A DNA stretch of 64,000 nt from Symsagittifera roscoffensis (GCF_963678635.1 NC_087070.1:9830539-9894538); one strand, 5' to 3'. Numbered from the stretch's first letter, positions 10,870-23,711 are shown. Translations and numbers: made by a program. The notes: generated by a model not told the origin, from the letters alone.

Positions 10870-11130
10870 AATTTTGATTTTTCGCGGTTTGACTTGTAAT
10901 TTCTTTTTAAGTTCAGTCCATTTCCATTGTTAAAAGGAGATAAAACTCCACTATCGAACAGCAAAAGCGTATAGGTCATGAAAACGTGATCATTTTCTAA
11001 TTTTGAAAATGGAAATTAAATCATTAATTATCAGATTTTCCCTGCGAAATAAAAGTTTCACCTGTTGATCCAGTTTTCTCAAATTGGGTTAGTTTTAACA
11101 AAAAAAGTGTCCATCATAAATTGTTCTAAA
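10870..11130 (+). repeat. Dispersed repeat shared with 19823-20085 and 25085-25310
   Basis: Shared landmarks in order: GCTCAATTTT, GTTAAAAG, CACTATCGAAC, GAAACAAAA/GAAATAAAAG, TTGATCCAGTTTTCTCAAAT. The copy at 25085 is independent of the large duplication and more diverged. It has no coding content and I do not recognise the family. Confidence 0.55.
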
Positions 11131-11820
11131 AATTCAAAGAGCTTTATAGTCATCTAGTTTTTTTCTTCGAAATTCAAAAGTCGAAGGTTTTTGAAAAACC
11201 AGTCGGTTTTTTTTTCAGTTTCCTTGCGTTCACTCTTTTTTGAACTGTCAGTTGGTTATGTTTTTCTTAATTTAATCTGTCTGCTGCTTGCCTAAAAACG
11301 TATCTCTTGAGAATTAAACCTAGTTGTGGGATGTAGAATATTAGGAATCAACACTGTGGTTGACACAATAAATTGAAACTCAATGTTTTTACTCAAGCAA
11401 GCGCTTGTGTTATTTCACCAGTTAGCTTTTTTCCAATTGAACTTACAAAAAATTGCTCATTTATTGTTCAAGTTTAGTGTTGCATTGCTAATTTTTTTCG
11501 GAAATTTAATAGCATGCGTATTATTCGCTTTTTTGTAGCTCGCACTTGGAAGTCCGGAAAGTGAAATCGTATTGTTGTGAAGCTCAAATGTCGTATGGGA
11601 CTAGTTCATTTTACTTTCGAATCTTTTGAAAATTTTTGTTTTTTTTTTGCTTTCAAAAGCTACCGAGGGCCATTTTTTCCTTTGCGATTGTAAAATGCAG
11701 CTTCACCACAGGCAATTTTTTTTTATTGATTTGTTTTTTTTCGATTGCTGTTTTTCTTTTAGATAGTAAACTCTTGAAGCCGGATAAATTTGGCTACTAT
11801 ATGTTAATTATTGAAAATGG

Positions 11821-12157
11821 GGTGGCCAGTCAATAAGCATAATGGTCTAAGAGAAGTAAAGCTTCAAGATCAGAAAAACAAAAAAATATCAGTTTTTATA
11901 AACTAATCGGTAAATTAGTTATCAGAAATGTGAATAACCAAAGCAACGAACATTTTATGCATCATTTGAGAAATTTAATCACAATTTTTTTTTTAAATAA
12001 GCGAAAAAGTCAATGCATAATTTATTAGTTTTCTTGGTATTTTTTGAAGATTCTAACATTTGTTTTTATCAAGTAGCTCGTATAAATCAAAATAAATTAA
12101 CATTTTTCTGTTTTTCTGCTCTTGGTCCCATTCTGCACTTGGACCATTCTGCTTATT
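11821..12157. mobile_element. MITE with long terminal inverted repeat (AGCAGAATGG family), copy 1
   Basis: Left end GGTGGCCAGTCAATAAGC and right end CATTCTGCTTAT are inverted. Inside each end the word AGCAGAATGG (or its complement) and GAGCAGAAAAAC repeat. The same terminal sequence occurs at 20776-21112, 27438-27508 (one end only), 29067-29347 (both ends) and in the foldback near 22960. It encodes no transposase. Confidence 0.6.
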
Positions 12158-13482
12158 TCTGCGCCTCCTGAAGATGGTCGTTGTGGGCAAAATCTCCAAT
12201 ATGCAAACACCGAAATGTACTTGTTTGGTGCCAATGACAAGTTGATTGGTTCCGCCCACTTCCTAAGAACAATAGCCAGCATGGGATTCTAGCATACGCC
12301 TGTGGTTGGTCACCGTATTCGTATCCACTAGACTAACTAGATCCAAAAATTTATTGACATACAGAATTTAAAATCCTTCTGTGAGAATTAACCCATATTT
12401 TGAGCACTTTCCCTGGCATAATGTTTTCACAAGGGACCACAGCTTTTTTGAGGGCCCAAAATTGTAATTTAGTACCTACCGAAATGCCAAACTGTGTATA
12501 TGAACACGAGCGCGAAGCAGAATCCTTAATTTTCAAAGAACGAACTCCAAAATGATTGAAAATTTTGTAGGTTCTATGTTTGTTTCATCGGACGAGAGAG
12601 TGTGACAAAATTTAATCAAGTGGCATAGTAGGATTGAAAACGAAACTTTTTTCAAACCAGTTTTTTTGCAGTTCAAAACAGGGGTGCACAGAAATTAATT
12701 GATCATGTGAAAATAAATTTTTTTTACGTAGCAATAATTAATTATATCGCGAAGATATTCAAAATAATGATTGCAAAAATTGAAATATTGCAAAAAATAA
12801 GTTTTTGCTGAATTTGTATTCAGGTAAGTTCTTACTTTCATACTTTTTCTGACACAGTTGATTCACTCCAAAAGTTTCGGCTGACAGTCTAACGCGAAAG
12901 AATAAGCTGGAGCAATTAAGATGTCGTATGCCAAACTGTCTGAAAACGAACAAAAGCATTTTAAACAAACTAGTTGCAACGATTGCGTTTTGTCGCCATC
13001 CTAGGTTCTACTAGGCCCAATAAAAAATTGCTAGTAAAATAACTGCAACACATACAAAAAGTTATCTATTTCACTGAATTTTTATTGCGATAAAAATTTT
13101 TGTGATTGATTTAATTCTCGCATATCTCGAGAAAAGTAGAACCTAGGATGGTGAGAAAATGCAATCGCTGCAACTAAATTGTTTACAATGCTTTTGTTTG
13201 CTTTCAGACAGTTTGGCATACGATCTCTTAATTGCTCCAGCTTATTCATTCGCGTTAGACTGTCAGCCGAAAGTTTTGGAGTGAATCAACAATCAACTGT
13301 GTCAGAAAAAGTATGAAAGTAAGAATTTACCTGAATACAAATTCAGCAAAAACTTATTTTTTGCAATATTTCAATTTTTGCAATCATTATTTTGAATATC
13401 TTCGCGATATAATTAATTATTGCTACTTAAAAAAAATTTATTTTCACATGATCAATTAATTTCTGTGCACCCCTGTTTTGAA
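11930..13482. repeat. Foldback, copy 1, right arm truncated at the duplication junction
   Basis: Left arm from about 11930 to 13012, spacer of ~120 bp, right arm from ~13136. The right arm runs in reverse complement (for example CAGGGGTGCACAGAAATTAA near 12682 against its complement near 13464) but stops at 13482, where copy 2 of the large duplication begins. Confidence 0.85.
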
Positions 13483-13566
13483 CTGCAGCCATCGTTTTAT
13501 ATATTTGTTTGACGATTTAAACCCAAGTCAATGTTGATTAAATCTCTTCTGATAGTCAATATAAGA

Positions 13567-16500
13567 ATGGCATCATCCACATCCATAAAAGCTGTCAAAA
13601 TTTTGGGCGAAGCTAACTACTCAAATCAATTAGCAGATCTCAAAGAAGCAGGCTGGACCGTTGACACTGAGAAAGACAAGCTCTCTAAAAGTTACAAATT
13701 CAATGATTTCAATGAAGTGAGTATTTTGGAGTTCTCAAATGCTTTTGGCTTATGAATAATTCAAGAACCGGATCGTCTGGAGGTAAAGTCCATGCTTGGG
13801 ACGATAAAAGTTAGTAGTTTTAGTCCGGATAGTAACTTTAGTAGCTATCAGAATTTTTGTAGGCTTAGTTTCAAATGCAAGAACTTTTTTGAAAGTCCCT
13901 CTATTTTAACTACTTGAGCATACCAATTTCAATATTCTTGATGATGCAAAAAGTAATTAATTTCATGTTTTAGCTAGAAATAACACTAATAATTATAGCA
14001 AAAATATGCTAAACAAATTTTTCGACTGGAGTTGTTACATGCTATAATGCAAAAAAAAATTGAGGAGCCTAAACAACGGAAAACCATCAGATCGTTCTGA
14101 TTGTAATGTTCGACCAGAAATTATACAGCAGCGGAAAATAGAAAAAGTTCTCTTTGACGACTGGCTGGCGTCAGATACTTTAATTCTATACGTTTTTCAC
14201 CGTCTCGACTTAGCCAGTTGATTTTTGTCTGATTAAGGGTCAACAATGTTACAGCTTTTAGGCCATCAGTCTTACGAATTTTACTTATCTTTCGACTACA
14301 TGTGAATATAACCTCATAGCTGGGTCTCGGATCCCCAGACAAGGTGGTTACTACTAAAAACAGGGCTAAAAACAAGAATTATTTTAGGTGACAGTTATAT
14401 ATCCGATCCGTTAGAGATCGATTGACTCTTTCCTCAACTTTGGCCCTTAACTTTTCATGCTCTGGAATAAAATTAAATTGCTCAGGCCATTACACCAGTT
14501 GAAAAGGTCTCAAGTGTTCATAAACAGTAACTAGGTACCGGACCTCCAATTCCAATATCCCCCGAGAGGTAATGTCGTTACTCTTTTTTTTACTGCTCGG
14601 AAGAGTTCGTCCTGAGGTCGCCGCTCAACCCTCCGGTTCCATTTAATTTCGTGATCAAGTGTCTTCACGCTTGTGTCCGGAGGATTCATGTTTTTCAATA
14701 TGTATCACTTCAATCTACATTCTTGCTATCGACTTTTCGTCGCGTCTTATCTGGCTGTTGTCTTTTTTTTTTTAAATAGTCCAAATATGGGAGTTTTTTC
14801 GTATTTCTTAGAAAGTGTCAGGGGTATATTCGAAATTAAAAAAATACATTGTAGAGTATTTCAGCCCTCCTTTCCGTGTTCGTTTTCACATTAAGACACT
14901 TATTGTCGTGTCCAGCGTGTTCGGGAAGGTTCGGCTGTGCCATCCAGGGGAATGGGATAGATATACCTGTTGGAGCAACAAAGCATGTTTTAAATGATAA
15001 GATAATTTGTTCACATGCTAACTAATTTAAAAACGCATGTTTTTTTTAAATAGTTAATTCATATCACCTAACCGCGATTTGTAGTGGTTAAATTATCATT
15101 GATTCAATTTTCATTTGATACAGTCGCTTTCCAGCTATCGCGAAGTATTAAATACTAGTTAGGGCGTTGAAAGATGTAGCAAATAGTATAAAACGCTATG
15201 AGTCAGCTATAATCTTGCTGTGAAATCCTTAAATGTCAGAAAGTATTCACTGAATATGTTTGCTAAAAATAAAATAGAGTTAAAAGAAGGCAAAGTTCAC
15301 TAAGATATGAAAAGCTTTATTAGCATTCAAAAATTGAAAGATAGAACAAAAACGATTAGAAGAAAAACCATTGTCAACTGAAAAATTATCATTAAGAGTT
15401 GGCGTGTGGTTTTCAAACATTGCAATCCATCAAAAAACCATTGCCGATAGAGATGGTGGTACTCTTTTTGAATGCACTCGTTATGAGGAATGTAGACTAT
15501 GAAAACTATCATCAAGAGCTGGCGTGTGGTTTTCAATCATGGTAAGCCATCAAAAATCCATTGCAGATAAAGATGATGGTATTCTTTTTGAATGCACTCG
15601 TTATGAGGAATTTACACTATGAAAACTATCAACAAGAGCTGGCGTGTGGTTTTCAATCATGGTAAGCCATCAAAAATCCATTGCAGATAAAGATGATGGT
15701 ACCCTTTTTCAATGCACTCGTTTGAGGAGTTTACACTATGCAAAGTATCATCAAGAGCTGGCGTGTGGTTTTCAATCATTGTAATCCATTAAAAAACCAT
15801 TGCCGATAAAGATGATGGTATTCTTTTTGAATGCACTCGTTATGAGGAATTTACACTAAGAAAACTATCCATAAGAGCTGGCGTGTGGTTTTCGATAATT
15901 GTAATCCATCAAAAAACTATTGCCGATAAAGATGATGTACTCTTTTTGAATGCACTCGTCATGAGGAATTTACACTATGAAAATTATCATCAAGAGCTGG
16001 CGTGTGGTTTTCAATAATTGTAATTCATCAATCATAATCATCATCATAGTTTGATTTTGTCACCCGTTTTGAAACTCAGAGGTGAGGAGAAATGTCTTAG
16101 CCTCCAACTAGGCTTGTTATCTCTGTGTATCTGGCGAGTCTTCGGCCCTAAGCTAGGGCTGTTTTAGTTGTCTGCTGGATAATCTTCGACCTTGTGCTAG
16201 GTCTGCAATAGCCACGTTGTTATATCTTCGGCCTTGATCTAGGCTTGTATATTTCTGCTGCCGAGAGTCTTCAGCCTAGAGCTGTAGGCCTCTGACTCAC
16301 TTCTAAAAGAGTGAAAAGTTAAAATTGAGCCCTGATCTGGGCCTGGTCTCATCTGATAGTCATTGATTTTCTTTTCAGCTTATTAAAAGCTTCCCGAAAA
16401 TCTGCCAGTTCTCTTAGGTGCTTTGCATCTGCATGGATGCCATCAGTGCTCATGTGATGGCGGTATATGAATCTTCTGTGATTGTAGCAAGGGACTTTCA

Positions 16501-18822
16501 GATACCTCGCTACAACTCGATAGCAGCCGTTTAGTGCTTTGATAGTGCTGTATTTATCCCTTCTGCTCGTTAGTTCCATTAATCCAACACTGTACCCATG
16601 AAATTTCAAATCACGAATCAGATAGCACATTTTATCAGCCGTTTCTACTGGTCCCATCAATCGTCGACTCTCTCGATCGAAGAGGTTATTAGTTCCTCCC
16701 ATGACTATTATGTTTTTGCACCCGAGTTTCTGATATCTCTCAGAACATTGTCGCTGCACATTGTGGAGATGGCTCTATCTGGGCACGAAATAGTCATTGC
16801 ATTCTTCAGGAATATTCCAAATACTAGCGAGGATCCCAGCTCACAGTTGTTCCTTCGTTTGGTAGAAGTATAGAATATTCTCCGAATAGGCTGTCTTTTG
16901 CTTTCAACAACACAGCGATGATTGGCTAGTGATCTTTGAATATCACGGATAGGATTTTTGCGTAAATTAACAGTCTGCATTATTGCTAAAAGCAAACCTT
17001 TCGTTAATTCCTTTACTTTACACGCCAAATGCGCTCTTGAAAAGGTATGTTTTCAGCGTTCGTTTGAAAATATAAAGATCTAAAATACTCCTCAGCTCAA
17101 GTGGGAGCGAATTCCACTGTTTGCGAGCAAGTACTGAGAACGCACGGTTTCCGAATGATTTTTTTGCTGACTTCAATTCTGCTATGAATATGTTAGAGGT
17201 TCTAGTTGTGTTGCAATGCCGTTGAAATGAGGCCATGCCAATCAAGTAAACTGGGATTTCTCTATCGCGTAGTTTTTTGTGCATTAAAGTCATTGTTTTG
17301 AAAATAACTCTTTGTTCAATGGGAAGCCAGTGCAGGTGGTGTCTAAAGTCTTTATACGAATCGTATTTCCTTAATCGAAAAATGAATCGACATGCTGCGT
17401 TCGGAACTCGTTGTAATTTAGCAAAAAGATATTTGGGTGCCCCATTTAGAATTATGTTGCCGTAGTCCAAACGTGAAATAATTAAGCTATTGACCAGCAT
17501 AATCCTGTCTTCTAGGTTCAAGTAGCGCTGTGTCCTGTATAGTTTCGAGAGTTGTGAGTTACAGGAACTGTAAATGTTGTTCGTTTGCAGGGTAAAGCTT
17601 AGGTTTAAATCAATCTTCACATCGAGGGATGTTATTTTATTTAGTCGCTTAACTGCATTTCCAGCCACAATCATCGAATCAAGTTGAAATTTCCAACGCT
17701 TGAATCTGGTGCACATAATTTCAGTCTTATCAGGGTTTATTTTTAATTAGAAAGAACTGAAGGCTGACACAACCAAAAAACTATTGCCGATAAAGATGAC
17801 GCTACTCTTTTTGCATGCACTCGTTATGAGGAATTTACACTTCAAAACTTTTTAATCAACTGAATATCAAATCAACTAATACTATCATCTTAGAATCCGT
17901 TAAATTGGGCTGTCAAACTGGTGTAACCGTTCAACGCACAATTCATCGTCCGAAAATTACAATAAAGTTTTGCCGCTTAAATTCTTTTCAGAATGGAAGC
18001 TTACATGCTTCTTCTGGAAAAGTAGACATCATTTATTACCAAGTTTTGTCAAACTAGATGTAATTTAGTGAACATCGTTGAACCAAAAAAGCTGCTAAAA
18101 ATTGATAGAAACTACATGTCTAAAAAACTATTTATCATGAGAGCTGTACCAACATGAAACAACATGCAAGAGCATAACTTAAAGCAAACCTTTCAATATT
18201 TTTTGCCTCGAAAATGAAATTGGAAGCTTTTAGAAGACATTCTGGAGCAATTTTTTAAAGCCCTGTTGTTTTTTTTGATAAGTTGCTGTTTTTACTATTT
18301 TTGCTGAGGTTAGTTTAAACGATGTTCATACAGTTCTTCGGATTTAATATGAATAAAGTTTTTTTGTTAACATACTGAGGCGAAAACAAGTTTGGATCTT
18401 TTAAATCAGAATTCAACATATGATAACTTCACCCAATTTTCACTCATTTCTAGTCACTCATGAAAAAAGTTGATATGGGGGAGATTTTTAGATTATCACT
18501 TTTTAAAATCTGATCAAAAAGATGTTGCCATACTGAGGGGAAAATAATTTACAAAAAAAATTTAATTCGTGTCAAATTCATATAAGGGATTTGTGTACAA
18601 CAGTTTCCTGTTTGTGTCCGTAGGCTGTAACTGTTTGAATAAAACAGTGAATTTTAGGCATTCGGCTGGATGACTCGCGTGGCTCTGAAAGCAGACAAGA
18701 TGGACCACCACCCGGAGTGGTTTAATGTGTATAACAGAGTAGACGTCACACTCTCTACACACGAATGCGGAGGTGTGTCTCCGCGAGACATAGTCATGGC
18801 CCAGTTCATGGACTCAATCTAA
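13567..18822 (+). CDS. PCBD: Pterin-4a-carbinolamine dehydratase (PCBD/DCoH), copy 2
   Basis: Tandem twin of the gene at 4615. Exons are 13567-13716 and 18658-18822, again joined in phase 0 to 104 residues, with the same splice sites and the DHHPEW and STHE active-site motifs. Its AATAAA is at 18931. I saw no coding difference between the copies, so they should make the same enzyme and any effect would be on dose. This copy has only ~50 bp of upstream sequence before the duplication junction that is shared with copy 1; beyond that its upstream region is the foldback arm instead of the single-copy flank, so its promoter context differs. Confidence 0.92.
15358..16029. repeat. 120-bp tandem repeat array, copy 2
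   Basis: Same array as at 6405, carried by the large duplication, with the partial unit beyond the retrotransposon at 17771-17853. It has two C-to-T differences in the first unit near 15464-15466. Equal unit number in both copies means neither array has expanded or contracted since the duplication. Confidence 0.92.
16099..16342 (-). other. Array of short hairpins in the retrotransposon 3' region, copy 2
   Basis: Identical arrangement to 7146-7389, carried by the large duplication; all stems are intact. Confidence 0.65.
16349..16913 (-). pseudogene. SGNH-hydrolase-like (esterase) domain, copy 2
   Basis: Twin of the domain at 7396. Here the codon that is a stop in copy 1 reads Tyr, so GGTNNL and DGIHAD lie in one 136-codon frame (16349-16759). 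The block I-like GSSL remains in another frame upstream, so the domain is still broken by a frameshift. Confidence 0.6.
17018..17746 (-). pseudogene. Reverse transcriptase C-terminal fragment, copy 2
   Basis: Duplicate of 8065-8793, with the same 232-codon ATG frame and the same upstream thumb motif. It lacks the catalytic core for the same reason. Confidence 0.85.
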
Positions 18823-18930
18823 TTCCTTATGGCAACGATGCCCAAAACTTTATCTAAAAAAAACTTAAGTGATTTTTTGCGACTGAATGTTTGTAGTTAA
18901 TTGGATACCTTTGGACTGTATTGAGGTCTG

Positions 18931-18936
18931 AATAAA
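18931..18936 (+). promoter_or_regulatory. Polyadenylation signal of PCBD copy 2
   Basis: AATAAA, 108 bases after the stop at 18820-18822, same position as in copy 1. Confidence 0.55.
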
Positions 18937-20775
18937 TTGTATTGCGCATAGATAATTTTTTTTGTTAATTGCTGATTGATTATAAAGAATGAATTCTTCC
19001 GAATTTTACCAGTATATTTGTAATCATTCGTAATTTATGAAGAATGCCTTCGATTTGGAGAGTCTAGTTTAAAAAATATCAGTTAGTGAACAAGTTTAAG
19101 AAATAAGTTCAGTAAGCCGGGAACGAGGGCCTACGACGCGAGTTTCAGAGCCAACATTTTTTAACGTGAAGTTCTAAGAAAAAGTTTTCTATCCTCTGAC
19201 AATCAAAAGCATAATTGATCAGAAAGCTCAGATGACCGATCATTATAATATATTGCTAACCTTGAGGGCTCTAAATACGAGAATACGAAATTTAGGGCTA
19301 ACATTGAATATTTTTTACCAATTTATTTACAACTATCTTAATTTGTTTCATTATTTTTTATTTAACTTTTTACACAAGTAAACCTTGTGTTGTGTTATTA
19401 TTTGAACTTTCTTTTATTTCCAACCTAAGTCGCAAATATTATTTCGACAAAATGTGTTCTCTTTGAAAGTGTTCATGCTGATCAATAACCAGCTATTAAT
19501 TACAGCCAATGCTAAGGATATCAACACAGGCTATTATACTAAAATTAGCACTTCAGCTTTAAGGTATCATGGATCTGTAGCGTAGAGGTAGGGAAGGAGA
19601 CCCACAACAAAATAACATGGTTCGAACATGGACAGGGTCGGATGTTTTAAATGAACTTTTTCGTATACTAGCTAAAATGCGTCCGCTCTATAAATTGAGG
19701 CGTGTCAGTTGTTAATTTTTTAAATGCGTACTGCTAATGCTTCATAATTGCCTATACAAGCGGGTACTCTTGTATAGGTCTTGCTATTTTTTTCGGGAAA
19801 GTCTTAAAATTTGTTCACGCTCAATTTTGATTTTTCGCGGTTTGACTTGTAATTTCTTTTTAAGTTCAGTCCATTTCCATTGTTAAAAGGAGATAAAACT
19901 CCACTATCGAACAGCAAAAGCGTATAGGTCATGAAAACGTGATCATTTTCTAATTTTGAAAATGGAAATTAAATCATTAATTATCAGATTTTCCCTGCGA
20001 AATAAAAGTTTCACCTGTTGATCCAGTTTTCTCAAATTGGGTTAGTTTTAACAAAAAAAGTGTCCATCATAAATTGTTCTAAAAATTCAAAGAGCTTTAT
20101 AGTCATCTAGTTTTTTTCTTCGAAATTCAAAAGTCGAAGGTTTTTGAAAAACCAGTCGGTTTTTTTTTCAGTTTCCTTGCGTTCACTCTTTTTTGAACTG
20201 TCAGTTGGTTATGTTTTTCTTAATTTAATCTGTCTGCTGCTTGCCTAAAAACGTATCTCTTGAGAATTAAACCTAGTTGTGGGATGTAGAATATTAGGAA
20301 TCAACACTGTGGTTGACACAATAAATTGAAACTCAATGTTTTTACTCAAGCAAGCGCTTGTGTTATTTCACCAGTTAGCTTTTTTCCAATTGAACTTACA
20401 AAAAATTGCTCATTTATTGTTCAAGTTTAGTGTTGCATTGCTAATTTTTTTCGGAAATTTAATAGCATGCGTATTATTCGCTTTTTTGTAGCTCGCACTT
20501 GGAAGTCCGGAAAGTGAAATCGTATTGTTGTGAAGCTCAAATGTCGTATGGGACTAGTTCATTTTACTTTCGAATCTTTTGAAAATTTTTGTTTTTTTTT
20601 TGCTTTCAAAAGCTACCGAGGGCCATTTTTTCCTTTGCGATTGTAAAATGCAGCTTCACCACAGGCAATTTTTTTTTATTGATTTGTTTTTTTTTCGATT
20701 GCTGTTTTTCTTTTAGATAGTAAACTCTTGAAGCCGGATAAATTTGGCTACTATATGTTAATTATTGAAAATGGG

Positions 20776-21112
20776 GTGGCCAGTCAATAAGCATAATGGT
20801 CTAAGAGAAGTAAAGCTTCAAGATCAGAAAAACAAAAAAATATCAGTTTTCATAAACTAATCGGTAAATTAGTTATCAGAAATGTGAATAACCAAAGCAA
20901 CGAACATTTTATGCATCATTTGAGAAATTTAATCACAATTTTTTTTTTTAAATAAGCGAAAAAGTCAATGCATAATTTATTAGTTTTCTTGGTATTTTTT
21001 GAAGATTCTAACATTTGTTTTTATCAAGTAGCTCGTATAAATCAAAATAAATTAACATTTTTCTGTTTTTCTGCTCTTGGTCCCATTCTGCACTTGGACC
21101 ATTCTGCTTATT
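20776..21112. mobile_element. MITE with long terminal inverted repeat (AGCAGAATGG family), copy 2
   Basis: Duplicate of 11821-12157 carried by the large duplication. Confidence 0.6.
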
Positions 21113-23172
21113 TCTGCGCCTCCTGAAGATGGTCGTTGTGGGCAAAATCTCCAATATGCAAACACCGAAATGTACTTGTTTGGTGCCAATGACAAGTTGA
21201 TTGGTTCCGCCCACTTCCTAAGAACAATAGCCAGCATGGGATTCTAGCATACGCCTGTGGTTGGTCACCGTATTCGTATCCACTAGACTAACTAGATCCA
21301 AAAATTTATTGACATACAGAATTTAAAATCCTTCTGTGAGAATTAACCCATATTTTGAGCACTTTCCCTGGCATAATGTTTTCACAAGGGACCACAGCTT
21401 TTTTGAGGGCCCAAAATTGTAATTTAGTACCTACCGAAATGCCAAACTGTGTATATGAACACGAGCGCGAAGCAGAATCCTTAATTTTCAAAGAACGAAC
21501 TCCAAAATGATTGAAAATTTTGTAGGTTCTATGTTTGTTTCATCGGACGAGAGAGTGTGACAAAATTTAATCAAGTGGCATAGTAGGATTGAAAACGAAA
21601 CTTTTTTCAAACCAGTTTTTTTGCAGTTCAAAACAGGGGTGCACAGAAATTAATTGATCATGTGAAAATAAATTTTTTTTACGTAGCAATAATTAATTAT
21701 ATCGCGAAGATATTCAAAATAATGATTGCAAAAATTGAAATATTGCAAAAAATAAGTTTTTGCTGAATTTGTATTCAGGTAAGTTCTTACTTTCATACTT
21801 TTTCTGACACAGTTGATTCACTCCAAAAGTTTCGGCTGACAGTCTAACGCGAAAGAATAAGCTGGAGCAATTAAGATGTCGTATGCCAAACTGTCTGAAA
21901 ACGAACAAAAGCATTTTAAACAAACTAGTTGCAACGATTGCGTTTTGTCGCCATCCTAGGTTCTACTAGGCCCAATAAAAAATTGCTAGTAAAATAACTG
22001 CAACACATACAAAAAGTTATCTATTTCACTGAATTTTTATTGCGATAAAAATTTTTGTGATTGATTTAATTCTCGCATATCTCGAGAAAAGTAGAACCTA
22101 GGATGGTGAGAAAATGCAATCGCTGCAACTAAATTGTTTACAATGCTTTTGTTTGCTTTCAGACAGTTTGGCATACGATCTCTTAATTGCTCCAGCTTAT
22201 TCATTCGCGTTAGACTGTCAGCCGAAAGTTTTGGAGTGAATCAACAATCAACTGTGTCAGAAAAAGTATGAAAGTAAGAATTTACCTGAATACAAATTCA
22301 GCAAAAACTTATTTTTTGCAATATTTCAATTTTTGCAATCATTATTTTGAATATCTTCGCGATATAATTAATTATTGCTACTTAAAAAAAATTTATTTTC
22401 ACATGATCAATTAATTTCTGTGCACCCCTGTTTTGAACTGCAAAACAACTGGTTTGAAAAAAAAATTCGTTTTCAATCCTACTAAGCCACTTGAAAAATT
22501 TTTGCCACACTTGCTTTTCCGATGAAGCACACATAGAATCTACAAAATTTTCCATCATTTTGGAATTCGTTCTTTGAAAATTAAGGATTATGCTTCGCGC
22601 TCGTGTTCATATACACAGTTTGGCATTTCGGTAGCTACTAAATTACAACTTTGGGCCCTGAAAAATGCTGCGGTCCCTATTAAAAACATTATGCCAGAGA
22701 AAGGGCTCAAGATGTGGGTTAATTCTCACAGAAAGGTTTTAAATTCTGTATGTCCATAAATATTTGGATTTAGTTAGTCTAGTTGATACGAACACGGTTA
22801 CCAACGACAAGTCGAATGCTAGAGAATCCCATGCTGGCTATTGTTTTTAGGAAGTGGGCGGAACCAGTCAACTTGTCATTGGCACCAAACAAGTACATTT
22901 CGGTGTTTGCATATTGGAGATTTTGCCCACAACGACCATCTTCAGGAGGCGCAGAAATGAGCAGAATGGTCCAAGTGCAGAATGGGGCCAAGAGCAGAAA
23001 AAAGTTAATTCATTTTGGTTTGTACGAGCTACTTGATTTAACAAATATCAGAATCGTTAAAAAATACCAAGAAAACGAATAAATTATGCATTGAGTTTTT
23101 CGCTTAATTTTTTTTTCAATTCTTGATTAAATTTCTCAAATGATGCGTAAAATGTTCGTTGCTTCGGTTATT
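20885..23172. repeat. Large foldback (inverted repeat, ~1.08-kb arms)
   Basis: The left arm (about 20885-21967) is the reverse complement of the right arm (about 22091-23172), with a spacer of ~120 bp. Both arms contain a hAT-like MITE piece with CAGGGGTGC / GCACCCCTG ends and the AGCAGAATGG MITE. The arms differ at perhaps 5-10% of positions, so the foldback is older than the large duplication. The spacer carries the missing 3' part of the MITE in the opposite orientation, so the structure arose by two MITE copies joining head to head. Confidence 0.88.
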
Positions 23173-23237
23173 GAAAACGAAATTATTGGATTGAAATCGA
23201 ATTTTTTTTCAAACCAGTTTTATTTTGCAGTTCGAAA

Positions 23238-23711
23238 CAGGGGTCACAGAAATTAGTTGATCATGTGAAGATCAGTTTTTTTTTAACGTAGCAATAATTT
23301 TTTATATTGCGGAGATATTCTAAATAATGATTGCAAAAAATAAGTTTTTGCTGAATTTGTATTCAGGGAAATTCCTACTTTCATACTTATTCTGACACAG
23401 TTGATTCACTCCAAAAGTTTCGGCTGACAGTCTAGCGCGAATGAATAAGCTGGAGCAATTAAGAGGTCGTATGCCAAACTGTCTGAAAGCGAACAAAAGC
23501 ATTTTAAACTAGTTGCAACGGTTGCATTTTCTCACCATCCTAGGTTCTACTTTTTTCGAGATATGCGAGAATTAAATGCAAACATAAAAACTTTATCGCA
23601 AAAAAAATTTAAGTAAAATAGATTAAGTGAAAATTAAGTGAAATTAAGCTCAAGATAACTTTTTTATGTGTTGCAGTTTTTTTGTTAGCAATTTTTTATT
23701 GGGCACCCCTG
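23238..23711 (+). mobile_element. hAT-like MITE with CAGGGG/CCCCTG ends
   Basis: Begins CAGGGGTCACAGAAATTAG and ends TTGGGCACCCCTG, with short terminal inverted repeats of hAT type. Its interior is a third copy of the sequence that forms the nearby foldback (21640-22440). It has no transposase. A diverged relative of the right end and its downstream flank is seen near 57548-57610. Confidence 0.6.

Larger units (their letters stand above)
4531..13482. repeat. Large tandem duplication, copy 1 (8952 bp)
   Basis: Sequence from CTGCA at 4531 onward recurs from 13483 at an offset of 8952-8955 bp. By eye I find about eight substitutions plus a few homopolymer length changes. Copy 1 runs straight into copy 2. 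The left flank reads GCTGCAGCCATCG, the right end of copy 2 reads AACTGCAAAACA, and the junction reads AACTGCAGCCATCG, so CTGCA is shared by both breakpoints. The unit contains one whole PCBD gene. The alternative is an assembly artefact from two unmerged haplotypes, although microhomology at the join fits a real end-joining or template-switch event. Confidence 0.95.
16030..17770 (-). mobile_element. 5'-truncated non-LTR retrotransposon (CR1/L2-like), copy 2
   Basis: Duplicate of the element at 7077, carried with the large duplication. It is nearly identical and has the same insertion point in the 120-bp array, so the retrotransposon was in place before the duplication. In this copy the SGNH-like frame lacks the stop codon seen in copy 1. 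Confidence 0.8.
13483..22437. repeat. Large tandem duplication, copy 2 (8955 bp)
   Basis: Second copy of the unit starting at 4531. It ends inside the right arm of the foldback centred near 22030; only copy 2 keeps the full right arm (to about 23172), so copy 2 retains the original right flank and copy 1 the original left flank. Differences from copy 1 include C for T near 15067, A for T at 16503 (restores a reading frame in the retrotransposon), T for G near 19006 and a few poly-T length changes. Confidence 0.95.

Noticed and set aside
12053-12282. Overlapping minus-strand frames (also 21008-21237 and 22783-23082)
   Set aside because: They lie in MITE and foldback sequence that is open in several frames by chance and recurs in both orientations.
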